From positions 1-23,809 of the IMG/VR virus record IMGVR_UViG_3300037189_027064: DNA of 23,809 nt; one strand, written 5' to 3'. The notes below the pieces were generated by a model. It searched no databases. It had not been told where the DNA came from and worked only from the letters and a program-made list of their open reading frames with translations. The DNA comes from a virus. Below are positions 11,353 to 18,370 of this stretch, piece after piece (position 1 is the stretch's first letter; each line of letters opens with the position of its first letter). Made by a program: the position numbers and the translations under genes.

Positions 11353-12340
11353 TGATATGTTCTAACTTTTTCTTTAGTAGTTGTATTTTTATCTCGTTAC
11401 TTTCTCTGTATTTTAAAATCGTGAATAAAGTGTAAACTCTTCCGTATTGTTTAACAGCATCGGCTACATCTTTAACATCGTCTCCCCATTCCGGAAGGCT
11501 AACTGACCAATTATGCTCAATGGCCGCATTAATTATTTTAGATCCTGCTCGATCTCTATCAGGAACAACAACTACCTCTTTGCTCAATGCATTTATTCTA
11601 GTACACTGAATTTCATTGGGGTCATTGTGCATAATAGCCACACCATCTACTGCAATAGCATCCAATTGTCCCTCGACTACTATTAGATATTTTCTATCAT
11701 ATCCCTGTCGATCTAGATTAAACACATACCCAGGTTGAGAGTGTGTAAGATACTTGGGGTTGCCTTCTCGAATTTTTCGACCAGTATAACCAACAATCTT
11801 TCCCTCATGATAAAATGGCACAATCAATCGATCTCGATAACTGTCAGTATTGGCCCACATCCAAGGATACCAATCTAGACTCATTCCTCTTTGATCAACA
11901 TATTCGATAACTGAAAGTAAATCCGCATTATCAACACCTTCTTGAATCCATTCTGATAACGTTTTGCAATTGTCGGGCAATGATCTTACTTCGAGATCAA
12001 AATTCAGTAATTTTTTAGTCGGTGACTGTTCTTCTCTAAATTTCAAAGCAGTTAGTGCCAATCGACCGATTTCAATATCAGAAAGGCCCAACCACTTAAA
12101 CAATTGTCGATTATTAAAACTTAAAAGACTACCCGGAGACCATACTGTGGTATATCCACAATTAAAACAATTATAGCTAAACCCATTATTATGGGTCGGA
12201 AGTATCCCACCCCGTTGCCTATCATCTCGAGATTCTCCCCTATGATGACAGCAAATGGCATTAAAGCTGATCCAACCGCTGGGAGTAGTTTTTCTCTTTG
12301 GAGGCAACAGAGCCATTAAGGTAGCATAGATTTCATCCAC
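11345..12340 (-). CDS. 61: DNA primase, gp61-like
   Basis: 331 aa. An N-terminal zinc-binding region (C30-C31-H32-H33 ... C58-x2-C61, with CFNCGY) is followed by a linker and a TOPRIM catalytic domain: LIVVEGQLDAIA (219-230) with E223, and VVVPDRDRAG (257-266) with D261/D263. The zinc module reads the template and the TOPRIM domain makes RNA primers. Works with the helicase encoded immediately downstream. ATG 12340 has only a weak ribosome site, 9 nt after the upstream stop. TOPRIM motifs and gene order support gp61 strongly. Confidence 0.9.
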   Translation of the reverse strand: MDEIYATLMALLPPKRKTTPSGWISFNAICCHHRGESRDDRQRGGILPTHNNGFSYNCFNCGYTTVWSPGSLLSFNNRQLFKWLGLSDIEIGRLALTALKFREEQSPTKKLLNFDLEVRSLPDNCKTLSEWIQEGVDNADLLSVIEYVDQRGMSLDWYPWMWANTDSYRDRLIVPFYHEGKIVGYTGRKIREGNPKYLTHSQPGYVFNLDRQGYDRKYLIVVEGQLDAIAVDGVAIMHNDPNEIQCTRINALSKEVVVVPDRDRAGSKIINAAIEHNWSVSLPEWGDDVKDVADAVKQYGRVYTLFTILKYRESNEIKIQLLKKKLEHING

Positions 12341-12349
12341 GCTATTAGT

Positions 12350-13186
12350 TTAGCTTCTATATAGAGCTTTGTCAAAAGAACCGTAATAAGCAGGATTGTC
12401 GTTATCCATATCAAGCAAACTTTGGTCAGGAATATGTCTTACTCTGATATAAGAATAAACTCCATTAAAGTTTATGTAATCTCGGCCGGAAAATCCATCG
12501 TATACTCGAGAATTTATAACGCTATAACTGGTATCCTGACTAGGACTATTATCGAGTGTACCTTCAATATATACTGTTCCCCTATAGGCAGATAGATAAA
12601 ATGCTATGGTGTGTAAAGCGGTGTTGCCGTTAAACGCAGGGTCTGCGTAGATATGCCCGCTCTTGTGCTCGTATTTTAATAGGTTGTCATTCCAGTGCTT
12701 GGTGAATGCAGATATTACCACACTGTCCTGTAGAACTGGATAAACTTCATTGGTCAAATGCAGTGTTCCTGCCATTCCATAATAGGTGTTAGAATACGTG
12801 GGCAAATATGTGCCGTCCGAGTCTAACAGTTTGATAGTAAACTGATAACTGGATCTATCTAAGTCTAATGTATCACTTTCGTTTAAGGTTAATAATGCCA
12901 ATCCCTTAGTAGAGGTAGTTGCTGTATCTAGTATTTCAAGTTCTTTTTCTACTAACAGTCTACGGTTAACTGCGTCAAACATACTGAACACAAAAGTTTG
13001 AGTATTATAAATTCTAACTTTCTTTTGATCACTATTTTTGAATTGTATTCTAACTTGATTTTTGATGCCTTTTTGAATTTTAAGGTCTCTCTGATACATA
13101 ACCTGGTTAACTCCTCTTACGGTAGCATCCAAATCTAATGTTACATTTATTACATTGGCGTATAAATAGATTGGTAAATTTTGCAT
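12350..13186 (-). CDS. Probable virion structural protein
   Basis: 278 aa from ATG 13186. A longer in-frame reading to 13225 lacks a ribosome site, and the AATAAATA late-type promoter sits 5 nt before 13186. Beta-rich, with Asn/Tyr/Ser/Asp-rich strands and no catalytic motif (MQNLPIYLYANVINVTLDLD at the start; TYSNTYYGMAGTLHL; DYINFNGVYSYIRV near the end). This composition and the late-type promoter suggest a tail, neck or fibre component rather than a replication protein, despite lying just upstream of primase. Similar uncharacterised proteins are familiar from aquatic T4-like phages. Exact role unknown. Confidence 0.6.
   Translation of the reverse strand: MQNLPIYLYANVINVTLDLDATVRGVNQVMYQRDLKIQKGIKNQVRIQFKNSDQKKVRIYNTQTFVFSMFDAVNRRLLVEKELEILDTATTSTKGLALLTLNESDTLDLDRSSYQFTIKLLDSDGTYLPTYSNTYYGMAGTLHLTNEVYPVLQDSVVISAFTKHWNDNLLKYEHKSGHIYADPAFNGNTALHTIAFYLSAYRGTVYIEGTLDNSPSQDTSYSVINSRVYDGFSGRDYINFNGVYSYIRVRHIPDQSLLDMDNDNPAYYGSFDKALYRS
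13161..13168 (+). promoter_or_regulatory. T4-type late promoter core inside the opposite-strand gene
   Basis: Exact TATAAATA on the plus strand, within the first codons of the minus-strand structural gene. Predicted start near 13174, giving a 34-nt leader to ATG 13208. Confidence 0.45.
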
Positions 13187-13191
13187 ACCTG

Positions 13192-13199
13192 TATTTATT
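13192..13199 (-). promoter_or_regulatory. T4-type late promoter, minus strand
   Basis: AATAAATA (13199-13192). Predicted start is exactly the ATG at 13186, so the mRNA would be leaderless. Confidence 0.45.
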
Positions 13200-13207
13200 T
13201 GAATGAG

Positions 13208-13585
13208 ATGAGAGACCACTTCCAAGAAAATTTCCCCTTTATATCCTGTATTAAATCAAACGATAAAGAATATGTGGGTATAATTATTAATTTTGATAAT
13301 CTTATTGCTAGCATTTATGACTTATCAATGATATCAAATGAAGAATTACGAAAAAATTTCCTCGATATGGGAGAAGTATGGTGGTGGGAATCTAATAGAA
13401 AAATACCCATAAACATTTTTCTTAAATTCGAAATGCAACTTTTCAAACCTTATATTAAAACTTTTAACTCAAAAGATGTTGAGTTATTATTCGGCCCGGT
13501 AGTTAATCTAAGTGAAATCGCTGAAAAAAGAATTAAAAGAAAATCAATTCAATTGGTTCGAACTGTCAAGAATCCCCGTAACTAA
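13208..13585 (+). CDS. Hypothetical protein, convergent single gene
   Basis: 125 aa from ATG 13208; a TTG at 13181 in frame is also possible but lies across the opposite promoter. Mixed alpha/beta, with a distinctive EVWWWESNRKIPINIFLKFE stretch (three Trp in a row) near the middle and a basic C-terminus (KRIKRKSIQLVR). No signal peptide, membrane helix or catalytic motif. I recall similar proteins with a WWWESNR core in T4-like phages of aquatic bacteria, with no known function. Late-type promoter upstream. Its end overlaps the opposite-strand polymerase-like gene by 42 nt. Confidence 0.65.
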   Translation: MRDHFQENFPFISCIKSNDKEYVGIIINFDNLIASIYDLSMISNEELRKNFLDMGEVWWWESNRKIPINIFLKFEMQLFKPYIKTFNSKDVELLFGPVVNLSEIAEKRIKRKSIQLVRTVKNPRN

Positions 13586-14143
13586 CTTTTCACATATAAG
13601 ATTCATTTGAACTACAATTGCAGATGCATATGCAATAGCGTGACTACGTTTGAAATAATATTCATCTGATACAGGTTTAAGCCAAATTTCTTTCAGTACA
13701 TCATCCCAATTCTTACCGATTAGGTATCTTTTAGCTGGTCGAATCAATGCCAAAACTGCCGCAAGTTGTTCTATACTTTGTGGCTTCATTTTTCTAAGAA
13801 TACTTCCCTGTCCATTTACGTGAAACAAAAGATCAGTAAACTCATCTTGTTCTAGAAGATCCCAAAGAGGTTCGGTATTAAGTAATTTAATCAAATGTTC
13901 TTCATCAGTTACTTCTCGGTAAATGCCAACATTTAAAAAATCTATTTTGAAATATCCTCTTGCCTCAGCCTCTTTATATTCGAAACTAGCAGTGCTGGTA
14001 ATAGGATTGACTGGAATTTTTTGAAAGTAAACTCCGGTCTTGTGTTTTTTAAAAGAGTCCTTGTCTTTGATTGTAGCAGGAATATGCTCTAAGATTTCTA
14101 GGATTTTTGATCTATCTGCAAAATCAATATCAATATCAGTCAT
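13544..14143 (-). CDS. Miniature DNA polymerase III alpha (DnaE)-like protein
   Basis: 199 aa, ATG 14143 (ATGA overlap with the kinase gene). It reads like a condensed DnaE palm/fingers: DIDIDF (3-8) matches the PDxDxDF catalytic loop with two Asp; KKHKTGVYF (32-40) matches the RHxAGVV region; YFKIDFLNV (64-72), with D68, matches the KFDFLGL loop that holds the third catalytic Asp; LIRPAKR (133-139) corresponds to the ALxRPGP loop; FKRSHAIAYA (164-173) matches FNKSHAxAYA. Full DnaE is about 1,160 aa, so PHP, most of the fingers and the C-terminal domains are missing. Polymerase activity is not proven; it could be a regulatory or primer-handling protein. It ends the heptose-enzyme run. Confidence 0.65.
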   Translation of the reverse strand: MTDIDIDFADRSKILEILEHIPATIKDKDSFKKHKTGVYFQKIPVNPITSTASFEYKEAEARGYFKIDFLNVGIYREVTDEEHLIKLLNTEPLWDLLEQDEFTDLLFHVNGQGSILRKMKPQSIEQLAAVLALIRPAKRYLIGKNWDDVLKEIWLKPVSDEYYFKRSHAIAYASAIVVQMNLICEKLVTGILDSSNQLN

Positions 14144-14922
14144 TCTAAAACAATAGCAGATAGATCATTTTGTGTCAATGAGTAAACCCCACGATGCCGT
14201 ACCGTGATAGAAGCACATTGATTGGCAAAATTAATCGCACGATCCATACATTGGGATTTGAGAAATTCGAAGGTCAATGCTGCTAAGAATGTATCTCCTG
14301 CGCCGCATACATCAACTACTTCAGTAGGACACGGAGAGTACGATTTGCCTCGATATTGTGCACCTCGGCTGCCTAATGTAACAATAAGATTATTACATTT
14401 TGAAATACTTTGTCGATATTCTTGCTCGTTAATTTTTACATAACACCCTTCAAATCGAGCAAGATCTCTTTTTTTAGTATCAATAAAAATAGGACCTGGA
14501 TAGCAAGTTCGTATTGATTCGACATTTTGGTAGGTCATAAAACCTTTATCGTAATCAGAAATAACTATGGCATCATATTTCTCAAAAGTTGAACCTATTG
14601 GGCCTAAAATTAACGGATCGCTTTGATAATCTTCGTCTACCCGAACAATATGTTGTTTGCTACGTTCGTCTATATATCTTTTTTTGATACTTTGAGTTTG
14701 ACTGGTTATGAACTCAACTTCGCATCCAAAAGATTCGAGATTGTCTTTGACATTTGCTGCCATTCCGGGTTTAGACTCGCGCCTAAGGATTTTAAGAACG
14801 GGTACAGGTGCCTCCGGATTTAATCTATCACAGGTTCCATAGTAATATTCGTCTAGACAACTATCGCCTATCAATAATACTTTGAATTTTTTGTGTGGTT
14901 GAATATTTTTCAAGTCTGCCAT
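14140..14922 (-). CDS. hldE: D-glycero-beta-D-manno-heptose-7-phosphate kinase (HldE N-domain type)
   Basis: 260 aa, PfkB/ribokinase fold. The N-terminus VLLIGDSCLDEYYYG (15-29) and NPEAPVPVLK (35-44) match HldE domain I closely, PGMAANV (52-58) fits the sugar-binding GGAANV loop, and DVCGAGDTFLAAL (204-216) is the ATP/anion-hole motif with catalytic D210. The reaction is phosphorylation of heptose 7-phosphate to the 1,7-bisphosphate, for ADP-heptose synthesis. About 50 residues shorter than the bacterial domain, with a shortened central region. Encoded separately from the adenylyltransferase, with which it overlaps by 62 nt. ATGA overlap with the next gene. Confidence 0.85.
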   Translation of the reverse strand: MADLKNIQPHKKFKVLLIGDSCLDEYYYGTCDRLNPEAPVPVLKILRRESKPGMAANVKDNLESFGCEVEFITSQTQSIKKRYIDERSKQHIVRVDEDYQSDPLILGPIGSTFEKYDAIVISDYDKGFMTYQNVESIRTCYPGPIFIDTKKRDLARFEGCYVKINEQEYRQSISKCNNLIVTLGSRGAQYRGKSYSPCPTEVVDVCGAGDTFLAALTFEFLKSQCMDRAINFANQCASITVRHRGVYSLTQNDLSAIVLE

Positions 14923-15265
14923 AAAATTCTATTCGTTTACAATATTCAGATCCTAAAATCGGTTTTCCTTGATAATCACTGCCCTTGATCATTAGATCAG
15001 GAGAATAATTTTTTATAAGATCAACTAATTCCTGATCCGAATCAAATACATCAACTCTATCTACTGATTTTAGAGAAGCTAAAAAATAGCATCTTTCATA
15101 TTCTGTGTTAACCGGACGAGTCGGACCTTTTAATTCTCGTATTCGCCGATCGCTGTCAGTCAACACATAAACAAAGGAATTAGGCCAGGATTTTGCGTAT
15201 TCCAATAATTTTAAATGTCCAAGATGCAGTATGTCAAATGAACCATTAACTACAATTTTCATCAT
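14861..15265 (-). CDS. hldE: Heptose-1-phosphate adenylyltransferase (HldE C-domain type)
   Basis: 134 aa. Rossmann-type nucleotidyltransferase: VNGSFDILHLGHLKLL (6-21), with the HxGH motif at 14-17; TDSDRRIRELKGPTRPVN (36-53), and DLMIKGSDYQ with EKYSTTQKI near the C-terminus, matching HldE domain II (VNSD...RLKG..RPVN, LLVKGGDY, CSTT). It joins AMP from ATP to D-glycero-beta-D-manno-heptose 1-phosphate, giving ADP-heptose. ATG 15265 overlaps the epimerase stop by 4 nt. The gene order transferase then kinase is the reverse of the domain order in fused bacterial HldE. Confidence 0.88.
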   Translation of the reverse strand: MMKIVVNGSFDILHLGHLKLLEYAKSWPNSFVYVLTDSDRRIRELKGPTRPVNTEYERCYFLASLKSVDRVDVFDSDQELVDLIKNYSPDLMIKGSDYQGKPILGSEYCKRIEFYGRLEKYSTTQKIQSIIDRR

Positions 15266-16032
15266 ATGCTATAGTGTTTTTTTAATTTAGCAGTATCGGC
15301 ACAGGTATATGTTTGATATTGATCTTTTACATTATCGGGCATAGGTATATACTCAATTACTGCATTATATTCTTTGGCAATATCTTCGGCAACCTTTTGA
15401 AATGATCTCGGTTGACCTGTACCCACATTCCATATCCCCGATTCTTTAACGTTAAAAAATTTCTTATGTACATCGACCACAGTTTCTACAGGTACAAAAT
15501 CTCTAAGGTATTGATCAGAATTTTCAAATAGTTTGATTACACCAGTTTCCTGTGCCTGTTTTTTAAATTTATGATATGGACTGGCCTGATCTCCTTTGTG
15601 GTCTTCATAGGGGCCGTATACATTAAAATATCTAAATCCCTGTATATAGATTCCTTTCCAGGCACGACTACGAACATATCTTTCAAACAAATATTTGCTC
15701 CAGGCATAGGGACTTTGCGGACTCACTGGAGCGTTTTCAGAAAAATTTTGCGTTAGTCCGTATACACCGGCACTGCTTGCATATTGCAAATTGACTTGCC
15801 ATAGCCAGCATTCGTTGAGTAACCAACAACTAAAATCGTAATTTTGTTGCATGATCATCTCAATGTTTTTTTCAGTGGTAGAACTGTTAGCACCTAAGTG
15901 AATAACCCAATCTAACCCTCGAACATTTGGCAGATTATCTCCCCATTCGTGAAATGTTAAATCATGGTCTGCTAGGTCCTTGGTCATATTTTGACCAATA
16001 AATCCTCGATAGCCCGTAATTAAAATTTTCAT
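15262..16032 (-). CDS. hldD: ADP-L-glycero-D-manno-heptose 6-epimerase-like (HldD type)
   Basis: 256 aa, extended SDR. NAD(P) site GYRGFIG (7-13); catalytic Ser region YASSAGVYG (84-92); catalytic Y109-x3-K113 (YAWSK); then GFRYFNVYGP (132-141), RDFVPVETVVDV, WNVGTGQPRSFQKVA, and YIPMPDNVKDQYQTYTCAD near the end, following HldD order and sequence closely. Converts the D-glycero to the L-glycero epimer of ADP-heptose, used for the LPS inner core. A little shorter than bacterial HldD (about 310 aa), mainly in the N-terminal half. ATGA overlaps on both sides. Confidence 0.87.
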   Translation of the reverse strand: MKILITGYRGFIGQNMTKDLADHDLTFHEWGDNLPNVRGLDWVIHLGANSSTTEKNIEMIMQQNYDFSCWLLNECWLWQVNLQYASSAGVYGLTQNFSENAPVSPQSPYAWSKYLFERYVRSRAWKGIYIQGFRYFNVYGPYEDHKGDQASPYHKFKKQAQETGVIKLFENSDQYLRDFVPVETVVDVHKKFFNVKESGIWNVGTGQPRSFQKVAEDIAKEYNAVIEYIPMPDNVKDQYQTYTCADTAKLKKHYSI

Positions 16033-16385
16033 TTTTGGCTATCGCCCTTGGCCACTCGATAATTATCTTCTACACTATCCGGAGTACTGACTTCGATGAT
16101 TGTGCCTTCTACAAGACAGATAACCTGATGAGGGAACAAGGGTTCGTTCCTCCAGGTATCACCTGCTCTTAGAATACGACTATCTTGAGATGCATCTTTA
16201 GTATTAATCCATCGAACTTCAAATCTTCCATCAAGAACATACCAAGTTTCATCTTTTTCTGCATGAAAATGCATACTAAATCGAGCACCGGTGTTAAACT
16301 TTAACAGTTTTCCGCAATATTTTTCATTGGTGGCCCAAATTAATTCGTGTCCCCAGCCTTTCTCTACAAACCCTTCTAATCTCAT
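16029..16385 (-). CDS. Cupin-fold protein, mannose-6-phosphate isomerase-like
   Basis: 118 aa, ATG 16385 with AAGGAAA upstream. Opens VEKGWGHELIW, as in cupins of the mannose-6-phosphate isomerase type II group; MHFHAEKDETWYVLDGRFEV (38-57) carries the metal-binding His-x-His ... Glu, and PHQV (about 85-88) supplies the later His. The double-stranded beta-helix binds a metal and often a sugar or sugar phosphate. First gene of the heptose run, overlapping the epimerase by 4 nt, so it probably acts on the same or a related sugar phosphate. It could be an isomerase or binding protein; the sequence does not decide. Confidence 0.78.
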   Translation of the reverse strand: MRLEGFVEKGWGHELIWATNEKYCGKLLKFNTGARFSMHFHAEKDETWYVLDGRFEVRWINTKDASQDSRILRAGDTWRNEPLFPHQVICLVEGTIIEVSTPDSVEDNYRVAKGDSQK

Positions 16386-16399
16386 AATTTTCCTTCAAA

Positions 16400-16615
16400 C
16401 TAACAAAAGGTCAACGCAAATATCATTTCTTTTTTCTTATCACTGATTATCACTGTCCAATAATCTTTTATTAAATGTCCTTTGGGATTATAATCTGTTC
16501 CGGCACTCACAACCCAGCCATCTCCAATGATACTGACCCAATCATCTTTGATCTTTGGTCCGACATTTTTTGTTAACCAATTAATTATTACTTCGAAATC
16601 TTGTTCGACCCTCAT
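16400..16615 (-). CDS. Small hypothetical protein
   Basis: 71 aa, ATG 16615 overlapping the previous stop (ATGA). It has a helical N-terminus (EQDFEVIINWLTKNV) and a beta-rich end (DYWTVIISDKKKEMIFALTF) with a central GDGWVVSAGTDYNP turn. Looks like a small globular alpha/beta protein. No catalytic motif. Similar short proteins are found in aquatic T4-like phages. Lies between replication genes and sugar genes; function unknown. Confidence 0.7.
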   Translation of the reverse strand: MRVEQDFEVIINWLTKNVGPKIKDDWVSIIGDGWVVSAGTDYNPKGHLIKDYWTVIISDKKKEMIFALTFC

Positions 16616-16710
16616 TTTTCAATGTCTTTAAAATAAATTCCATATTTGTAATAGTAGACTTTTTCATTATATGATTTCCAGTAATGATAAATTTTAAGCA
16701 AGATTTTCAT
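16612..16710 (-). CDS. 32-aa Tyr/Lys-rich peptide
   Basis: ATG 16710 overlaps the previous stop and its own TGA (16612-16614) overlaps the next ATG, both as ATGA. This double coupling is strong evidence that it is translated. The sequence is basic and aromatic, with MKILLKIYHYWKSYNEK at the start and seven Tyr. No other motif. Too short for a family call. Confidence 0.65.
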   Translation of the reverse strand: MKILLKIYHYWKSYNEKVYYYKYGIYFKDIEK

Positions 16711-17402
16711 GATATTGTACATTCTTTTAAAATTTCTAAAACCAGAGCAGTATCTGCTGGTCTTTCTTTGAACCTCTTTGTCCAATATTTAACGTCAAAA
16801 ACAGGTGAGATCATAATTAACTGCTCATCACTCATTTTATCTATCATAGTTTTTGCCTGATTACTATTAAGAATAACCCAACAACTAATCTTTCCATTTA
16901 CGATATCGTGTACTGCACGATTAAGACTAGCATATTCAAAATAATGTTCGTAACAGGCGCCTGTTTCATCAGCCCAATCCATCATCGTTTGAATTGATCT
17001 TTGAACTGCCGATTCTACCGGTTCGACCTTAAGAATTTCTTGTAGATATTTTTCATAGAGTTCATCCCTGCACCAATGATCTAATTTAACTCCGCTTTTG
17101 ATTACAAAGTCGATAAATCTATCCGGATACAATGGACTAATATTGTTAATAAAAGAACCAAATTTTACAAAGGCATTATAGTAAGAACTATCAGCGAAAT
17201 CATCATAGGTTTTAGATTTTTTATTGTTTTGTGTTAGTTGCCAAAATCTATTAAATGCTAAAAACCCTGCCTGTACTCTCTTCTCGTCTTTCTGTAGCGC
17301 ACGCCGCTTTCTTTCGCACATATGCGCCACAAGAGTCTTTTCCTTCATGAAGGTCTTGGAACAATGCACACAGACAAAGGGCTGTTCTACCAAAGCGATC
17401 AT
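16707..17402 (-). CDS. Putative helicase loader (gp59-like) with an N-terminal zinc finger
   Basis: 231 aa. C11-x2-C14-x12-H27-x2-C30 (FVCVHCSKTF ... VAHMCERKRR) is a C2H2/C2HC-type zinc finger with a basic tail. From about residue 45 the protein is all-helical, and the order of conserved positions resembles T4 gp59: a YNAFVKFGSFI helix, then FVIKSGVKLDHWCRD, a YEKYLQEIL helix, and later NGKISCWVIL and IDKMSDEQL. gp59 loads gp41 helicase on gp32-coated DNA, and both partners are encoded here. T4 gp59 has no zinc finger. The similarity is by eye and distant, so the name is tentative; it could be another DNA-binding replication protein. Confidence 0.5.
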   Translation of the reverse strand: MIALVEQPFVCVHCSKTFMKEKTLVAHMCERKRRALQKDEKRVQAGFLAFNRFWQLTQNNKKSKTYDDFADSSYYNAFVKFGSFINNISPLYPDRFIDFVIKSGVKLDHWCRDELYEKYLQEILKVEPVESAVQRSIQTMMDWADETGACYEHYFEYASLNRAVHDIVNGKISCWVILNSNQAKTMIDKMSDEQLIMISPVFDVKYWTKRFKERPADTALVLEILKECTIS

Positions 17403-17860
17403 TCATACTCCTTGCGTTGCTTTTTATCAAATCCCATATTATCAAACAGTTCTTCAATATCTTGCTTTGACATTGTTTTGGCTAAAAATTTAATATCTGC
17501 TATTTTCATAGCAGGATATAATTCAGATAATAATTTTTCAATTTTATTAACTTTTTGTTTTTTGCCTGCTGCCAAATATGGATGATATGCCGGGACCCCT
17601 GTCCCGGTACTGGCGAACAGTTTCCAAAGTAGTGCTTTGTGATTTTTACTTAATTCCCAATGATTAATATTTACGCGATTATTAGTCTCTTCTATGAACC
17701 ATTCTTGAACATCTCGATCATTTTGTACATTTGACACATACCTCATTAGTATATACGGACTGAAGGATTTTTTTTCTTCGTCGGTTAAATTATCATAGAA
17801 ATCGTAATCCTTGGTGTCGACTGCCTTGAGTTCTCTTTTGATATCTAATTTAGCTGCCAT
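17399..17860 (-). CDS. Putative clamp-loader small subunit (gp62-like)
   Basis: 153 aa, ATG 17860. The pattern FSPYILMRYVSNVQND, later HWELSKNHKALLWKLF, then a basic turn (GKKQKVNKIEKLLSELYP) and a helical end (MSKQDIEELFDNMGFDKKQ) follows the layout of T4-like gp62, which with gp44 loads the gp45 sliding clamp on DNA. T4 gp62 is 187 aa. No enzymatic motif, as expected for gp62, which is not an ATPase. gp44 and gp45 are not in the window, unlike the T4 order, so this is tentative. Overlaps the zinc-finger gene by 4 nt. Confidence 0.55.
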   Translation of the reverse strand: MAAKLDIKRELKAVDTKDYDFYDNLTDEEKKSFSPYILMRYVSNVQNDRDVQEWFIEETNNRVNINHWELSKNHKALLWKLFASTGTGVPAYHPYLAAGKKQKVNKIEKLLSELYPAMKIADIKFLAKTMSKQDIEELFDNMGFDKKQRKEYE

Positions 17861-17866
17861 TGTTAA

Positions 17867-18370
17867 TTACCAACATTTAGTAAAGTCAATTGTTTCACTT
17901 TGCCTGCTAACTTCTTTTACAAAATATACACACAGCGGCTCGGATCCGGGATGTAATGGGGTACATAATAGTTGTCCAGGTTTCATTTTAGGAAAATACC
18001 ATTTGACGTCTTGATATATATCAATAATATCAATATCTAAAAATTCGGGTTTAAAGCTAGTTAAAGGATTGAATACAAAAGTTTTAAATCCTCTATCATT
18101 TAAACTGGTTAATGGAAGCACCTCCATGTCAGAACTTTCTGGATCACCTACTACTGCACACCAATCTAGAGGCATGTTAATTTCATATTGCCCTATTTTT
18201 AATACTGCGGCTGGGCCAGTAAAACTTTCCAGGAATATTAGAGGAATGAAAAAGTAATCTGGATTCTGATGATCGCTGTTATCCAGCACCGCAAATCTTA
18301 GATCATCATCAATCTCTTCCGGAAGTTCGTTTAGGTAAAATGTTTCGTTGTTTAAATTTAGTATCTGCAT
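17867..18370 (-). CDS. Conserved phage hypothetical protein
   Basis: 167 aa; ATG 18370 shares a base with the UvsW stop (TAATG). Mostly beta, hydrophobic and Pro/Asp-rich: PLDWCAVVGDPESSDMEVLP in the centre, KWYFPKMKPGQLLCTPLHPG near the end, then EVSRQSE. The second motif is suggestive of a binding loop. No nucleotide-binding, zinc or membrane motif. I recall similar sequences in T4-like phages of aquatic hosts, always unassigned. Its place between uvsW and the clamp-loader-like gene suggests a replication or late-transcription role, but this is inference. Confidence 0.7.
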   Translation of the reverse strand: MQILNLNNETFYLNELPEEIDDDLRFAVLDNSDHQNPDYFFIPLIFLESFTGPAAVLKIGQYEINMPLDWCAVVGDPESSDMEVLPLTSLNDRGFKTFVFNPLTSFKPEFLDIDIIDIYQDVKWYFPKMKPGQLLCTPLHPGSEPLCVYFVKEVSRQSETIDFTKCW

